DNA of 64,000 nt from CBDFJH01 sp965198095 (GTDB lineage: Bacteria > Latescibacterota > UBA2968 > GCA-2709665), in contig OZ240239.1 in assembly GCA_965198095.1 (NCBI GenBank), forward strand, positions 1,674,001 to 1,738,000, read 5' to 3'. Positions within the stretch are counted from its first letter, which is position 1. Each line of letters begins with the position of its first letter. The position numbers were made by a program, and so were the translations under genes. Of the stretch, positions 45,103 to 53,202 are shown piece after piece. A model generated the notes under the pieces. The model saw nothing but the letters and a program-made list of their open reading frames with translations, did no database searches and was not told the DNA's origin.

Positions 45103-45933
45103 GTGAATCAGCAGCCAGACGATTGGCCTGAATATTCGGAAGTGTCTAACGAGGAGTGGGAGAAGCAAGCCGACATTTGGGATAGTCGAATGGGAGAAGA
45201 AGGGAATGATTTCCACTTGGAGCTAGTCAGGCCCGCTGTTGATGAATTGCTCGATCCCAAACGAGGGGAAGTTATCCTGGATGTAGGTTGCGGGAATGGA
45301 ATCTACTCTCGTCATCTGGTTCAAATAGGTTGCAAGAGGGTCACGGCGATTGACGTAAGCGCGGTGATGATCGATAACGCGAGGCGGCGAACTCATGAGC
45401 CCGAGGGGCAAATTACCTACAAGGTCCTTGATGCTACGTCCGTGGAGCAGCTAACATCGCTCGGCGAAGATACTTACGACGCGGTTGTGTGTAACATGAC
45501 ACTTATGGATTTGGCTGAGGTCCGTCCTTTGGCCGAGGTCATCCCCCTAATCCTGAAAAAGGAGGGGAGATTCGTTTTCTCAGTTGCGCATCCATGCTTC
45601 AACAATTCGGTCGGAACGTCGAGGGTGGTGGAGGAAAGCTATGATCAGCATGGGAGACGCCAGATCAACTCAATAAAGGTTAGCTCATACATCACACCAA
45701 AATCGGGGACAAGCAAGGGTATCTGCGGGAGAGACGCTCAACACTATTTCCACCGACCTTTATCATCGTTGCTTTCAATCTTCTTCGAGACTGGACTCGT
45801 CATGGATGGGATCTCTGAGCCCGTATTTGAACCCCAGGAGGAGAGGGAGTTAGGCCAATCAAGATTCAGCGAGATCCCTTGGGCTTTCGTCGCCAGAATG
45901 CGACAGAATGTTGAGATTGCCACGGGCAGGTAA
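45103..45933 (+). CDS. SAM-dependent methyltransferase (cassette 2, left array)
   Basis: This 276-residue class I methyltransferase has motif I ILDVGCGNGIYSRHLVQIG, acidic strand end TAIDVSAVMID, and DAVVCNMTLMDLAEV as the motif IV region. A GGRFVFSVAHPCF-like beta strand follows. It resembles the many small-molecule methyltransferases found as integron cassettes; the substrate is unknown. The GTG start has a clear AAGGAGAG site 4-5 bases upstream, so it is translated independently. Its stop codon lies inside the left box of attC B. Confidence 0.87.
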   Translation: MNQQPDDWPEYSEVSNEEWEKQADIWDSRMGEEGNDFHLELVRPAVDELLDPKRGEVILDVGCGNGIYSRHLVQIGCKRVTAIDVSAVMIDNARRRTHEPEGQITYKVLDATSVEQLTSLGEDTYDAVVCNMTLMDLAEVRPLAEVIPLILKKEGRFVFSVAHPCFNNSVGTSRVVEESYDQHGRRQINSIKVSSYITPKSGTSKGICGRDAQHYFHRPLSSLLSIFFETGLVMDGISEPVFEPQEERELGQSRFSEIPWAFVARMRQNVEIATGR

Positions 45934-46010
45934 CACGCCGGTTGCGGCTCGTGCCTTCGGCCCTCGACCAAACCGCCTACGACGGTTCGCAACTGGCGGA
46001 AACGTTATGT
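45928..46010 (+). other. attC-like recombination site B
   Basis: Left box AGGTAAC and right box GTTATGT; arms GCCGGTTGCG and CGCAACTGGC. It includes the stop of the preceding gene and ends AAACGTT. Confidence 0.85.
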
Positions 46011-46099
46011 GCAACGCAGGTTGTTGAATCGTCAACACCTTATAGGCGGCTAGCTCTCAATGGCTAAGTAGCTGTCGCATTATCCATAGGATAGTCTCA

Positions 46100-46825
46100 A
46101 TGCAACCCAACGCCAACGCTGTAGATGAACTGAGAGAAGAAGGATGGGTCCTCCTGCAGAGTTTCCTTTCGAACGAGGATGTATCCAGAGCCCAGGCGGC
46201 AGCCGACGCCTATTATCCCTCAGCCGAAAGATATGAGGAATGCTCCGAGGAGTTTGCCTGGCTGAAGGCCGGTCCATTTGCCGGCGTGATCAACTTTCCT
46301 TTCTCGGATTCGTACTTGAACCACCTCATTTTCGATCCTAAAATACTTTCGTTGACAGAAGAAACCCTCGAAATCCATGATTTCGTCCTTCTTCGTGCAC
46401 ATCTCCAAGCCAAGTTCGCCGGTGCCGCGAACTACGATCAACCCCTACATCGGGACTACGGCAACCATACCCTTGCCGTGCCGGGGCAGCAAGGCGAGTA
46501 TCGCCAGCTCGGGTTCTTCCTGTACCTGAGCGATGTTACCGAAGATTTGGGGCCAACCCATCTCGTTTCGAAAAAACGGTGTAAGGATTTACCGACGGGC
46601 TATACTCATTTTTTTCGGGACGCTGAATCAGCAACAAGCAGGCACTTCTACAAAAAAGCGCCTGAGCTTTATGAGGTTGAAGTCCCTGCCGTAGGGCCGG
46701 CGGGTTCGCTGCTTGTCTTCGAACTCGACACGCTCCACAGGAGCTCGATCATTACTGCTGCATCAGGAGTGCGGTTGACCCTTGGTTTCGGATACGGCGG
46801 ATCCCGGCCCTGGCAGGGCTACTAG
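46100..46825 (+). CDS. Phytanoyl-CoA dioxygenase (PhyH) family protein (cassette 3, left array)
   Basis: This 241-residue Fe(II)/2-oxoglutarate oxygenase has the HxD pair in PLHRDYGNHTL, the distal His in LDTLHRSSIITA and a following Arg (VRLTLGFGYGG). The segment GFFLYLSDVTEDLGPTHLVS is the usual core strand. It is shorter than, and clearly different from, the chromosomal PhyH at 8990, so it is not a copy of it. The substrate is unknown. It starts 94 bp after the attC B right box and is followed by about 270 bp with no gene before attC C. Confidence 0.85.
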   Translation: MQPNANAVDELREEGWVLLQSFLSNEDVSRAQAAADAYYPSAERYEECSEEFAWLKAGPFAGVINFPFSDSYLNHLIFDPKILSLTEETLEIHDFVLLRAHLQAKFAGAANYDQPLHRDYGNHTLAVPGQQGEYRQLGFFLYLSDVTEDLGPTHLVSKKRCKDLPTGYTHFFRDAESATSRHFYKKAPELYEVEVPAVGPAGSLLVFELDTLHRSSIITAASGVRLTLGFGYGGSRPWQGY

Positions 46826-47096
46826 CCTTGGGCAAGATTGGCAGAAGAGGCGGATCTGATGGATTTCATCACTACCGCGAGTCCTCGAAAGCGCGAGCTT
46901 CTGGGCTTTCCTACCATTGGAGATCCTTACTGGAATGAGGAAACCCTTGCAGGGGTTGAAGCTCGAAACCCCGGGATAGATTTGAACCCATATCGGGCTG
47001 CAATACACCAATCTTAAGGACTTAAAATCGGGAAAGACAGCGGACAACCATTCTTGCCGCCCAATTGCTTCACTTAGCACAACAACCTGCGCAGAC
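46826..47096. other. Non-coding tail of the PhyH cassette
   Basis: About 270 bp between the PhyH stop and attC C. I see no credible gene on either strand and no hairpin terminator. Confidence 0.4.
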
Positions 47097-47178
47097 ACAT
47101 AACACGACCGTGCGCGGCTCGGTGCATCCGTACCTCGTGAAACCCCTTCGGGGTTCGCGCACGGCGGGAACGTTATAC
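47097..47178 (+). other. attC-like recombination site C
   Basis: Left box ACATAAC and right box GTTATAC; arms CCGTGCGCG and CGCGCACGG. An inner hairpin is ACCCCTTCGGGGTT-like. It ends GGGAACGTT. Confidence 0.85.
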
Positions 47179-47218
47179 GCAAGTGCAACTTTATGTGTCG
47201 TTGTACGGAGGTGTCTTG

Positions 47219-47305
47219 ATGAGATCTCTTGATGGGAAGGTTGTTGTCGTAACAGGGGCGAGCAGAGGGGGAGGAAAAGGCATTGCTCTCGCTCTGGGGG
47301 ACGCC
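47219..47305 (+). pseudogene. SDR cassette fragment, cut at codon 29
   Basis: The frame starts MRSLDGKVVVVTGASRGGGK, the cofactor-binding start of a short-chain dehydrogenase, with GGAGG upstream. After GIALALGDA it runs into different sequence and stops at 47326, at the start of the glycosyltransferase gene. No attC follows. The break marks the junction between the left array and the second platform. Confidence 0.75.
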
Positions 47306-47325
47306 GTAGAATCGCCTTTTTCGTG

Positions 47326-48435
47326 ATGCCCGACAGAACCCGTATCCTCTTTCTCGCCCGTCGATTTCCACCCAGCCGAGGCGGGATCCAGACCTTCTCC
47401 TACAAGCTGTCGGAACATCTGAGCCAGACCCGTCAGGTTCGGCTGCACGCGCTGGGTCACGAGCACCTCGCCGGCCTTTCCTGGTTCGTGCCGCGAACCT
47501 ACGTGGCTTCGCTGATCGAGCTCGCCCGCGGTGTCGACCTCGTCTACTTCAGCGACGGCGTCATCGCCTGCCTCGCCCCGTATCTGCGTCCGTTCACGAA
47601 AACGCCATTCGTCGTCACCGTTCACGGCCTGGAACTGACGTTCTCGAGCGGGCTGTTCAGCCGGCTCGTGGACCGGGGCATCAAGGCGTGCGACCGCGTG
47701 TGCGCGGTTGGAGAAAAGACCGCGGCGCTCACGAATGAAGCCGGCGTACCGAACGAGCACATCCGCATCGTCTACAGCGGGATCGAACCGCCTGCGATCT
47801 CCGACCCGCGGTGCGCCGAAGTCAGGTCATCGCTCGAGCATCGGCTCAACATCATGTTCGGGTCGACCCCCTGCCTGCTCAGCCTGGGTCGTCAGGTCGG
47901 TCGCAAGGGCATCGTGGAATTTCTGGAGCACGGATTCCCCCTTCTGCAACGCGACATTCACCTGATCCTGTGCGGCGCGGGTCCCGAGCACGAACGCATC
48001 CGGTCGGCCGTCGATCGACTCGGCCAATCGCGTCGTGTTCACGTCCTCGGTGTCGTGGATGACGACGTCGCGGCCACGCTGAGACGCGCGTGCGATCTTT
48101 TCCTCATGCCGAACGTTCGCTACCCCAACGACGTCGAAGGCTTCGGCATCGCGCCCCTCGAGGCCATGCACGACGGCCTGCCCGTGGTCGCCTTCGCCGT
48201 CGACGCCCTCGCGGAGAGCTGTCGTGAAGGCGGCTACCTCATCCCCGAAGCGGATTACGCGGCGTTCGCCGCGGCCGTTCACGGCTACCTGCAGTCCAGC
48301 GTCGCGGCGAAGGAAGCCAAGCAGAAGGAAGCCACGGCGTACGTTCGACGGGAGTACTCGTGGCGCAGGACGGGGGATACCTACATCGACATCTTCGACG
48401 CCATCCAGCCCTCGGATCGCGTAGAAAGCAGATGA
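47326..48435 (+). CDS. Family 4 glycosyltransferase
   Basis: This 369-residue GT-B glycosyltransferase has the N-terminal loop ILFLARRFPPSRGGIQTF and a middle acceptor/nucleotide domain start PCLLSLGRQVGRKGI. The donor-binding E-x7-E motif is in VEGFGIAPLEAMHDGLPVVAF. It would transfer a sugar from a nucleotide donor to a glycan or lipid. Its GC-rich codon use is chromosome-like, not cassette-like. It sits between the broken SDR fragment and the 3' end of the convergent recombinase gene, so it probably belongs to the original chromosomal neighbourhood of the second platform. Confidence 0.87.
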   Translation: MPDRTRILFLARRFPPSRGGIQTFSYKLSEHLSQTRQVRLHALGHEHLAGLSWFVPRTYVASLIELARGVDLVYFSDGVIACLAPYLRPFTKTPFVVTVHGLELTFSSGLFSRLVDRGIKACDRVCAVGEKTAALTNEAGVPNEHIRIVYSGIEPPAISDPRCAEVRSSLEHRLNIMFGSTPCLLSLGRQVGRKGIVEFLEHGFPLLQRDIHLILCGAGPEHERIRSAVDRLGQSRRVHVLGVVDDDVAATLRRACDLFLMPNVRYPNDVEGFGIAPLEAMHDGLPVVAFAVDALAESCREGGYLIPEADYAAFAAAVHGYLQSSVAAKEAKQKEATAYVRREYSWRRTGDTYIDIFDAIQPSDRVESR

Positions 48436-48455
48436 CGCGCCGTCGCTTGGTTCAG

Positions 48456-49301
48456 TCACGGCTGCGACCGCCAACCCGATCGGCGGCCATGATCCAGGAG
48501 CACATCTAGCGGACTCTCGATCCTCGCGAGATCCTTCCGCGTCACGTGCGTGTAGATTTCCGTCGTTCTCAAGCTCCGGTGGCCCAACAACTCCTGTATG
48601 CAACGCAGGTCAGTCCCTCCCTCCAGGAGGTGTGTCGCAAAGCTGTGTCGCAGCGTGTGCACCGTTACCCTCTTCCGGATACCCACGGCGCAAACGGCGC
48701 GCACAAATACGTTCTGAACCGAGCGTTCGGTCAGATGCCGGCCTCGGCGTCCACCCGGGAACAACCACGTCGAAGGCCGGTATGCTTTCCAGTAACCTCG
48801 TAGATCTCCCAAGATCGATCTGGGTAACAGCGTATACCGATCTTTTCGGCCTTTGCCCTGGCGCACCCGGATAAGCATCCGTTCGCTATCGATGTCGCTC
48901 ACCTTCAGGCGCACCACCTCTCCGACGCGCAACCCCCCAGCATATAGCAGAGCCAGAATCACTCTATGTTTCACGTTTCGTAGCGAGTCGAGCAGTCGGA
49001 GCACCTCCCGCTGGCTGAGGATCTCCGGCAGATGGCGCTCACCCCGAGGCCTGGACAGACCCTTCATCGGAGCAGGATCCTTCAGCACCTGTCCATATAG
49101 AAAGCTCAGAGCGCTGTAGGCGCTGTTGAAGGTCGCACGACTTATGCCCCTTTCGACGATGAGCCATTCCAGATATGGTCTCACCGCTGACTGCGTGTCA
49201 CCCTGAAAGTCCCGTTTCCACTGCAGAAAACGCCGGCAGTAGCCCACGTAAGACTTTTGTGTCCTCCTCGCGTATCCCCTCAGCGTCAACTCCGATTCCA
49301 T
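48456..49301 (-). CDS. Xer-like tyrosine recombinase in the integron-integrase position
   Basis: From ATG 49299-49301 the protein is 281 residues. The N-terminal SAM-like domain is GYARRTQKSYVGYCRRFLQW. The catalytic set is complete: Arg in AGGLRVGEVVRL, Lys in RQGKGRKDRY, His and Arg in HTLRHSFATHLL, His in LLGHRSLRTT and Tyr in EIYTHV. Between the Lys strand and HTLRHS the text is only YWKAYRPSTWLFPGGRRGRH and RSVQNVF. The extra segment that defines IntI integrases is missing. The gene points away from the cassettes, next to attI copy 2. A TTG 41 codons upstream is open, but that stretch is shared leader sequence. Function in cassette integration is inferred from position. Confidence 0.8.
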   Translation of the reverse strand: MESELTLRGYARRTQKSYVGYCRRFLQWKRDFQGDTQSAVRPYLEWLIVERGISRATFNSAYSALSFLYGQVLKDPAPMKGLSRPRGERHLPEILSQREVLRLLDSLRNVKHRVILALLYAGGLRVGEVVRLKVSDIDSERMLIRVRQGKGRKDRYTLLPRSILGDLRGYWKAYRPSTWLFPGGRRGRHLTERSVQNVFVRAVCAVGIRKRVTVHTLRHSFATHLLEGGTDLRCIQELLGHRSLRTTEIYTHVTRKDLARIESPLDVLLDHGRRSGWRSQP

Positions 49302-49579
49302 TTTGTTCAGGAGAAGGATCTGTTCACCCGACAGATTCGCGTGTCTTCGATATCTCCGCACGGTTGTTTCCCTCCGACAATGGTCTGAGATGTCAGAGAA
49401 AAATTCGTGCCACGAGCGTCCCAATACGAATGATCCCGATATCTTTGATATTCAACAGTCAGTTATGCCAAATCCTCTCCCGCAGAAGTTTGCGCCCGTA
49501 CGATAAAATATGTAGCTTTACATCGCATATATGAACATTTCAAGCAGTACACGAATTGACTGTTCGTGTATAGGTAGTT
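49252..49579. other. attI-like platform, copy 2 (leader plus attI)
   Basis: This matches 43775-44101 and overlaps the start of the recombinase gene. The end is GTT at 49577-49579, beyond which sequence is unrelated to copy 1. The dyad reads TACACGAA-TTGACTG-TTCGTGTA (49548-49570). The leader also carries ATGTAGCTTTACATCGCATATATGA, conserved in parts between copies. The -10-like hexamer of copy 1 is TACACG here, so the hybrid promoter is much weaker. Confidence 0.7.
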
Positions 49580-49615
49580 ACACGACATTGACTGGCTCAG
49601 GATCTCGGAATTGAT

Positions 49616-50401
49616 ATGAACCGCATACACGAAGCCAACCGTCAGCTGTGGAATGATCAGGTCGCTATCTGGGAAGAAAGGAGCAACCGAGAAGGTCGGT
49701 GGCACCGATGCCACAAAGATCCTGATCTGGCGTTCGAAGGTGGAGCTCTTCAACTGATTCAGACGGTTCCTGGCGGGTTGAGCAACAAGAAGGCATGCGT
49801 TATCGGCAGCGGTGACAATATGGCAGCGTTCGCTCTTGCAGGCCTGGGTGCGCAAGTCACGTCGACGGACATTTCGGAAGAGCGATTAGCGATGGGGTCA
49901 CGTAGAGCTGAGCAGCTCGGTCTATCAATCTCATTCGTTCGATCGGATGCAGCTTGTCAGGAATCGTTGGCCGATTCGAGCTTTGACCTCGTATGCTCCA
50001 CAAATGGTTTTTTTGTGTGGATCGCCGATCTCGAAGCGGTTTTCGGGGAGGTCGCTCGAATTCTAAAACCCGGTGGCTCTTTCGTGTATTTTGATGTCCA
50101 CCCATTTCAGCGACCCTGGAAGGACCAGGCGATCCCAATTGAGATGGAAAAGCCGTATTGGTCCACAGGTCCATTTCAGCCGCGAGATAGGGACTCTTAT
50201 GAATTCAACTGGACTTTGGCTGACCTTTTGAACCCAATGGCTGCGTCGGGACTTATGTTGGTCAAGGTCCTGGAGAGTCCGGCTCGCGACACACGGTATT
50301 GGAAGGAGTCCTCAATGGATTGGAGTGAGAATCCCCGATCTGGACTCCCCGTATGGCTGACCGTTGCGGCGCGTAACGATCAGTCCAACGGATCAGTATA
50401 G
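49616..50401 (+). CDS. SAM-dependent methyltransferase (first gene after attI copy 2)
   Basis: This 261-residue class I methyltransferase has motif I ACVIGSGDNMAAFALAGLG, a slightly unusual form with SGDN in place of GxGxG, and acidic strand end VTSTDISEERLAMG. The motif IV region is FDLVCSTNGFFVWIADL, followed by LKPGGSFVYFDVHPFQRPW. The substrate is unknown. The ATG is 37 bp after the attI GTT. No attC separates it from the next gene, which begins 6 bp after its stop. Confidence 0.83.
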   Translation: MNRIHEANRQLWNDQVAIWEERSNREGRWHRCHKDPDLAFEGGALQLIQTVPGGLSNKKACVIGSGDNMAAFALAGLGAQVTSTDISEERLAMGSRRAEQLGLSISFVRSDAACQESLADSSFDLVCSTNGFFVWIADLEAVFGEVARILKPGGSFVYFDVHPFQRPWKDQAIPIEMEKPYWSTGPFQPRDRDSYEFNWTLADLLNPMAASGLMLVKVLESPARDTRYWKESSMDWSENPRSGLPVWLTVAARNDQSNGSV

Positions 50402-50406
50402 CCATC

Positions 50407-51969
50407 ATGCACGATAGTGTCTCGCTGCGCATCGGGATTGATGTCGGTGGTACCAATACCGATGCCGTGCTGATGGCCGGCACGGCCGTGCTAGCCACGC
50501 ACAAGACCCCGACGACGCCCGACACGACAACCGGTATCGCCAATGCGCTGAAAATCATTCTTACGGAGACGAAGATCGCGCCCGAGGCTATTTCTGCGGT
50601 GATGTTCGGTACTACACATTTTATCAATGCCGTGGTTGAACGCCAGCGCCTCACCCCGGTGGCGGCTGTGCGTTTGGGTTTACCGGCGACCAGCGCCCTG
50701 CCACCTATGGTCGATTGGCCCGACGATCTGCGTCAGGCACTCGGCAACTGCAGCTATCTGGCGCATGGGGGTTATGAGTTCGATGGACGTGAGATATCGC
50801 GTCTGGATGATACGGAACTATACGCCATCGCGGCCGATATTCGTGACCGGGGTATTCGCTCGATAGCCCTCTCCTCGGTCTTCTCCCTGGTTAACCCGCA
50901 GCTCGAAGAGAGTGCCGCCGATCTGCTGTGCGCTGAAATTCCGCAGGCATCGATTACCCGGTCTCACGAAATCGGACGCATCGGTCTGCTGGAACGGGAA
51001 AATGCCGCTATCTTGAACGCCTGTCTGCACGATCTGGCAACTCAGATTGTACATGCCTTCAGCACTGCGTTGCATGATCTGGCTATCCACGCGCCCTTCT
51101 ATCTGAGCCAGAACGACGGTACCCTGATGAACGCAGCCTTTGCCGAGAAATACCCGGTCTTCACCTTTGCTTCGGGGGCAACCAACAGCATGCGCGGCGC
51201 TGCGTTCCTGTCGGGGATAAAAGAGGCGATGGTGGTTGATATCGGCGGCACCACCACGGATGTCGGGATGCTCATGCAGGGCCTCCCGCGGGAGGCTTCT
51301 GTTGTGGTCAATGTGGGCGGCGTGCGCACCAATTTTCGCATGCCGGATGTCTACTCGTTTGGTCTCGGTGGGGGTAGCCGAATTCATCATCAGGATGGTC
51401 GGTTGCGGGTTGGGCCGGACAGCGTCGGCTACGCACTTCAGGAACAAGCGCTGGTATTCGGTGGGACAACACTTACCGCTACCGATATCGCGGTGGCTCA
51501 AGGCGGTGCTGAGATTGGTGACACGAGCGCAGTGCAGGCGTTGGATCGCCAGCTGGTGAACGATACCGTAGACAACATCCATGAGCAGGTCGCTGTAGCG
51601 GTTGATCGGATGAAGACCAGTGCCGCCGCCATCCCGGTGATCATCGTGGGCGGTGGGAGTATCCTGATCGATCGATCGCTTCTGGGTACCACAGAACTGA
51701 TCAAACCACCACATTTTGCCGTGGCCAATGCCGTTGGCGCGGCCATTGCCCAGGTGGGCGGCGAGACCGATCGGATCTTTTCGTTGGAGAAGACAAGCCG
51801 TGAAGAAGCGCTGGCGGACGCCCGCTCAGAAGCCACTCAAAAGGCTATCGAGGCTGGGGCCGATGGGGCTTCCGTGCAGATTGTCGATGTTGAAGAAGTC
51901 CCCCTGGCCTATCTACCCAGCAGCGCAACCCGTATCCGTGTCAAAGCGGTTGGCGATTTGGTGCATTAG
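50407..51969 (+). CDS. Hydantoinase/oxoprolinase-family protein (HyuA-like)
   Basis: This 520-residue actin-fold ATPase of the HyuA/5-oxoprolinase group has an N-terminal GIDVGGTNTDAVLM and a second phosphate loop MVVDIGGTTTDVGML. The metal/ATP segment VYSFGLGGGSRI and the C-terminal IPVIIVGGGSILID follow. Members hydrolyse cyclic amides or related substrates with ATP. The short form together with DUF917 downstream is a common pair of unknown substrate. The start is ATG, 6 bp after the methyltransferase stop. Confidence 0.87.
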   Translation: MHDSVSLRIGIDVGGTNTDAVLMAGTAVLATHKTPTTPDTTTGIANALKIILTETKIAPEAISAVMFGTTHFINAVVERQRLTPVAAVRLGLPATSALPPMVDWPDDLRQALGNCSYLAHGGYEFDGREISRLDDTELYAIAADIRDRGIRSIALSSVFSLVNPQLEESAADLLCAEIPQASITRSHEIGRIGLLERENAAILNACLHDLATQIVHAFSTALHDLAIHAPFYLSQNDGTLMNAAFAEKYPVFTFASGATNSMRGAAFLSGIKEAMVVDIGGTTTDVGMLMQGLPREASVVVNVGGVRTNFRMPDVYSFGLGGGSRIHHQDGRLRVGPDSVGYALQEQALVFGGTTLTATDIAVAQGGAEIGDTSAVQALDRQLVNDTVDNIHEQVAVAVDRMKTSAAAIPVIIVGGGSILIDRSLLGTTELIKPPHFAVANAVGAAIAQVGGETDRIFSLEKTSREEALADARSEATQKAIEAGADGASVQIVDVEEVPLAYLPSSATRIRVKAVGDLVH

Positions 51970-52047
51970 TATAAAGCCATTGGTTCGCTATCTAGAAACG
52001 GTCCATAATTGCCCTTTTCTATCGGATTCACTGTTTAATTAGGTACT

Positions 52048-53136
52048 ATGAAAATGCGTTTGATGTATCCGGAAAATCTGGAGGATCTGGCCGTTGGCGC
52101 GGCCGTACTGGGCACCGGTGGCGGCGGTGACCCATACATCGGCAAGCTGATGGCGATTCAGGCGATTCAAAAGTATGGTCCGGTACACCTGATCAGTCCG
52201 GAGGAGCTGGACGATGAGGCGCTGGTGGTGCCCTCCGCGATGATGGGAGCGCCTACCGTGACGGTCGAAAAGATACCCAGTGGCCAGGAGATCATCCACG
52301 CTTTCGAGGCGCTGCAGACCTATCTGGGCAACAAGATCGACGCTACCGTCTCGATTGAAGTCGGTGGTCTGAACTCGACCATGCCCTTTTGCGTCGCCGC
52401 CCAGATGGGTATTCCACTGGTCGATGCCGATGGCATGGGACGCGCCTTTCCGGAGCTGCAGATGGTCACCTGCACCCTGCACGGGGTGTCGGCGACACCG
52501 ATGGCGCTGGCCGATGAAAAAGGCAATTCGTCCATCCTGAATACCATCGACAACCTGTGGACCGAGACGCTGGCCCGATCGTTGACCATCGATATGGGTG
52601 CGGCGGCGATGATGGCCATCTATTCGATGTCTGGCAAACAGCTTAAGCTGGCAATGATTCCGCACACCATGACTCTGGCAGAAACGCTTGGTCGCGCCAT
52701 TCGTGAAGCGCGTGCTGCCCATAGCGATCCGGTGCAGGCGGTACTGGGGCTAACCCGCGGCTTTGAGATATTTCGCGGCAAGGTGGGTGATGTGGTACGG
52801 CGAACGGTGGCCGGATTTGCCCGTGGCGAGGCGACTCTGTACGGCATCGAGACCTATAGTGGCAGTGACCTGATCTTGCGGTTTCAAAATGAACATCTGG
52901 TCGCGATACAGGATGGTGAAATCGTGGTTTCAGTGCCGGATCTGATCACCGTACTGGACATCGAGACCGGTGAGCCGATCACCACAGAGGGCTTACGCTA
53001 CGGTTTTCGGGTGGTGGTTCTGGGCCTGCCCTGTACACCGATGTGGCGAACCCCGGAAGGTCTGGCATTGGTTGGACCACGCTACTTTGGCTATGACATC
53101 GAGTACGTTCCGGTGGAAGTGCGTTACGGTGGGTAG
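52048..53136 (+). CDS. DUF917 family protein
   Basis: This 362-residue protein has the DUF917 core: AAVLGTGGGGDPYIGKL at the N-terminus, VPSAMMGAPTVTVEKIP, and AAQMGIPLVDADGMGRAFPE. Its C-terminal beta domain ends GLPCTPMWRTPEGLALVGP. DUF917 proteins occur next to HyuA-type hydantoinases, as here, and probably form a complex with them; the reaction is not established. The ATG is 78 bp after the HyuA-like gene, and the region between shows no gene. Confidence 0.87.
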   Translation: MKMRLMYPENLEDLAVGAAVLGTGGGGDPYIGKLMAIQAIQKYGPVHLISPEELDDEALVVPSAMMGAPTVTVEKIPSGQEIIHAFEALQTYLGNKIDATVSIEVGGLNSTMPFCVAAQMGIPLVDADGMGRAFPELQMVTCTLHGVSATPMALADEKGNSSILNTIDNLWTETLARSLTIDMGAAAMMAIYSMSGKQLKLAMIPHTMTLAETLGRAIREARAAHSDPVQAVLGLTRGFEIFRGKVGDVVRRTVAGFARGEATLYGIETYSGSDLILRFQNEHLVAIQDGEIVVSVPDLITVLDIETGEPITTEGLRYGFRVVVLGLPCTPMWRTPEGLALVGPRYFGYDIEYVPVEVRYGG

Positions 53137-53202
53137 GAGAGCGAGGTGGGAAACCAGGACAGTGCGCGGCGCTGCCCCGGCGTCTGTTACACGGGGTTAT
53201 CC

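Noticed and set aside
48456..49301. Naming the recombinase intI
   Set aside because: Position fits, but the IntI-specific insertion is absent, so the name would claim more than the sequence shows.
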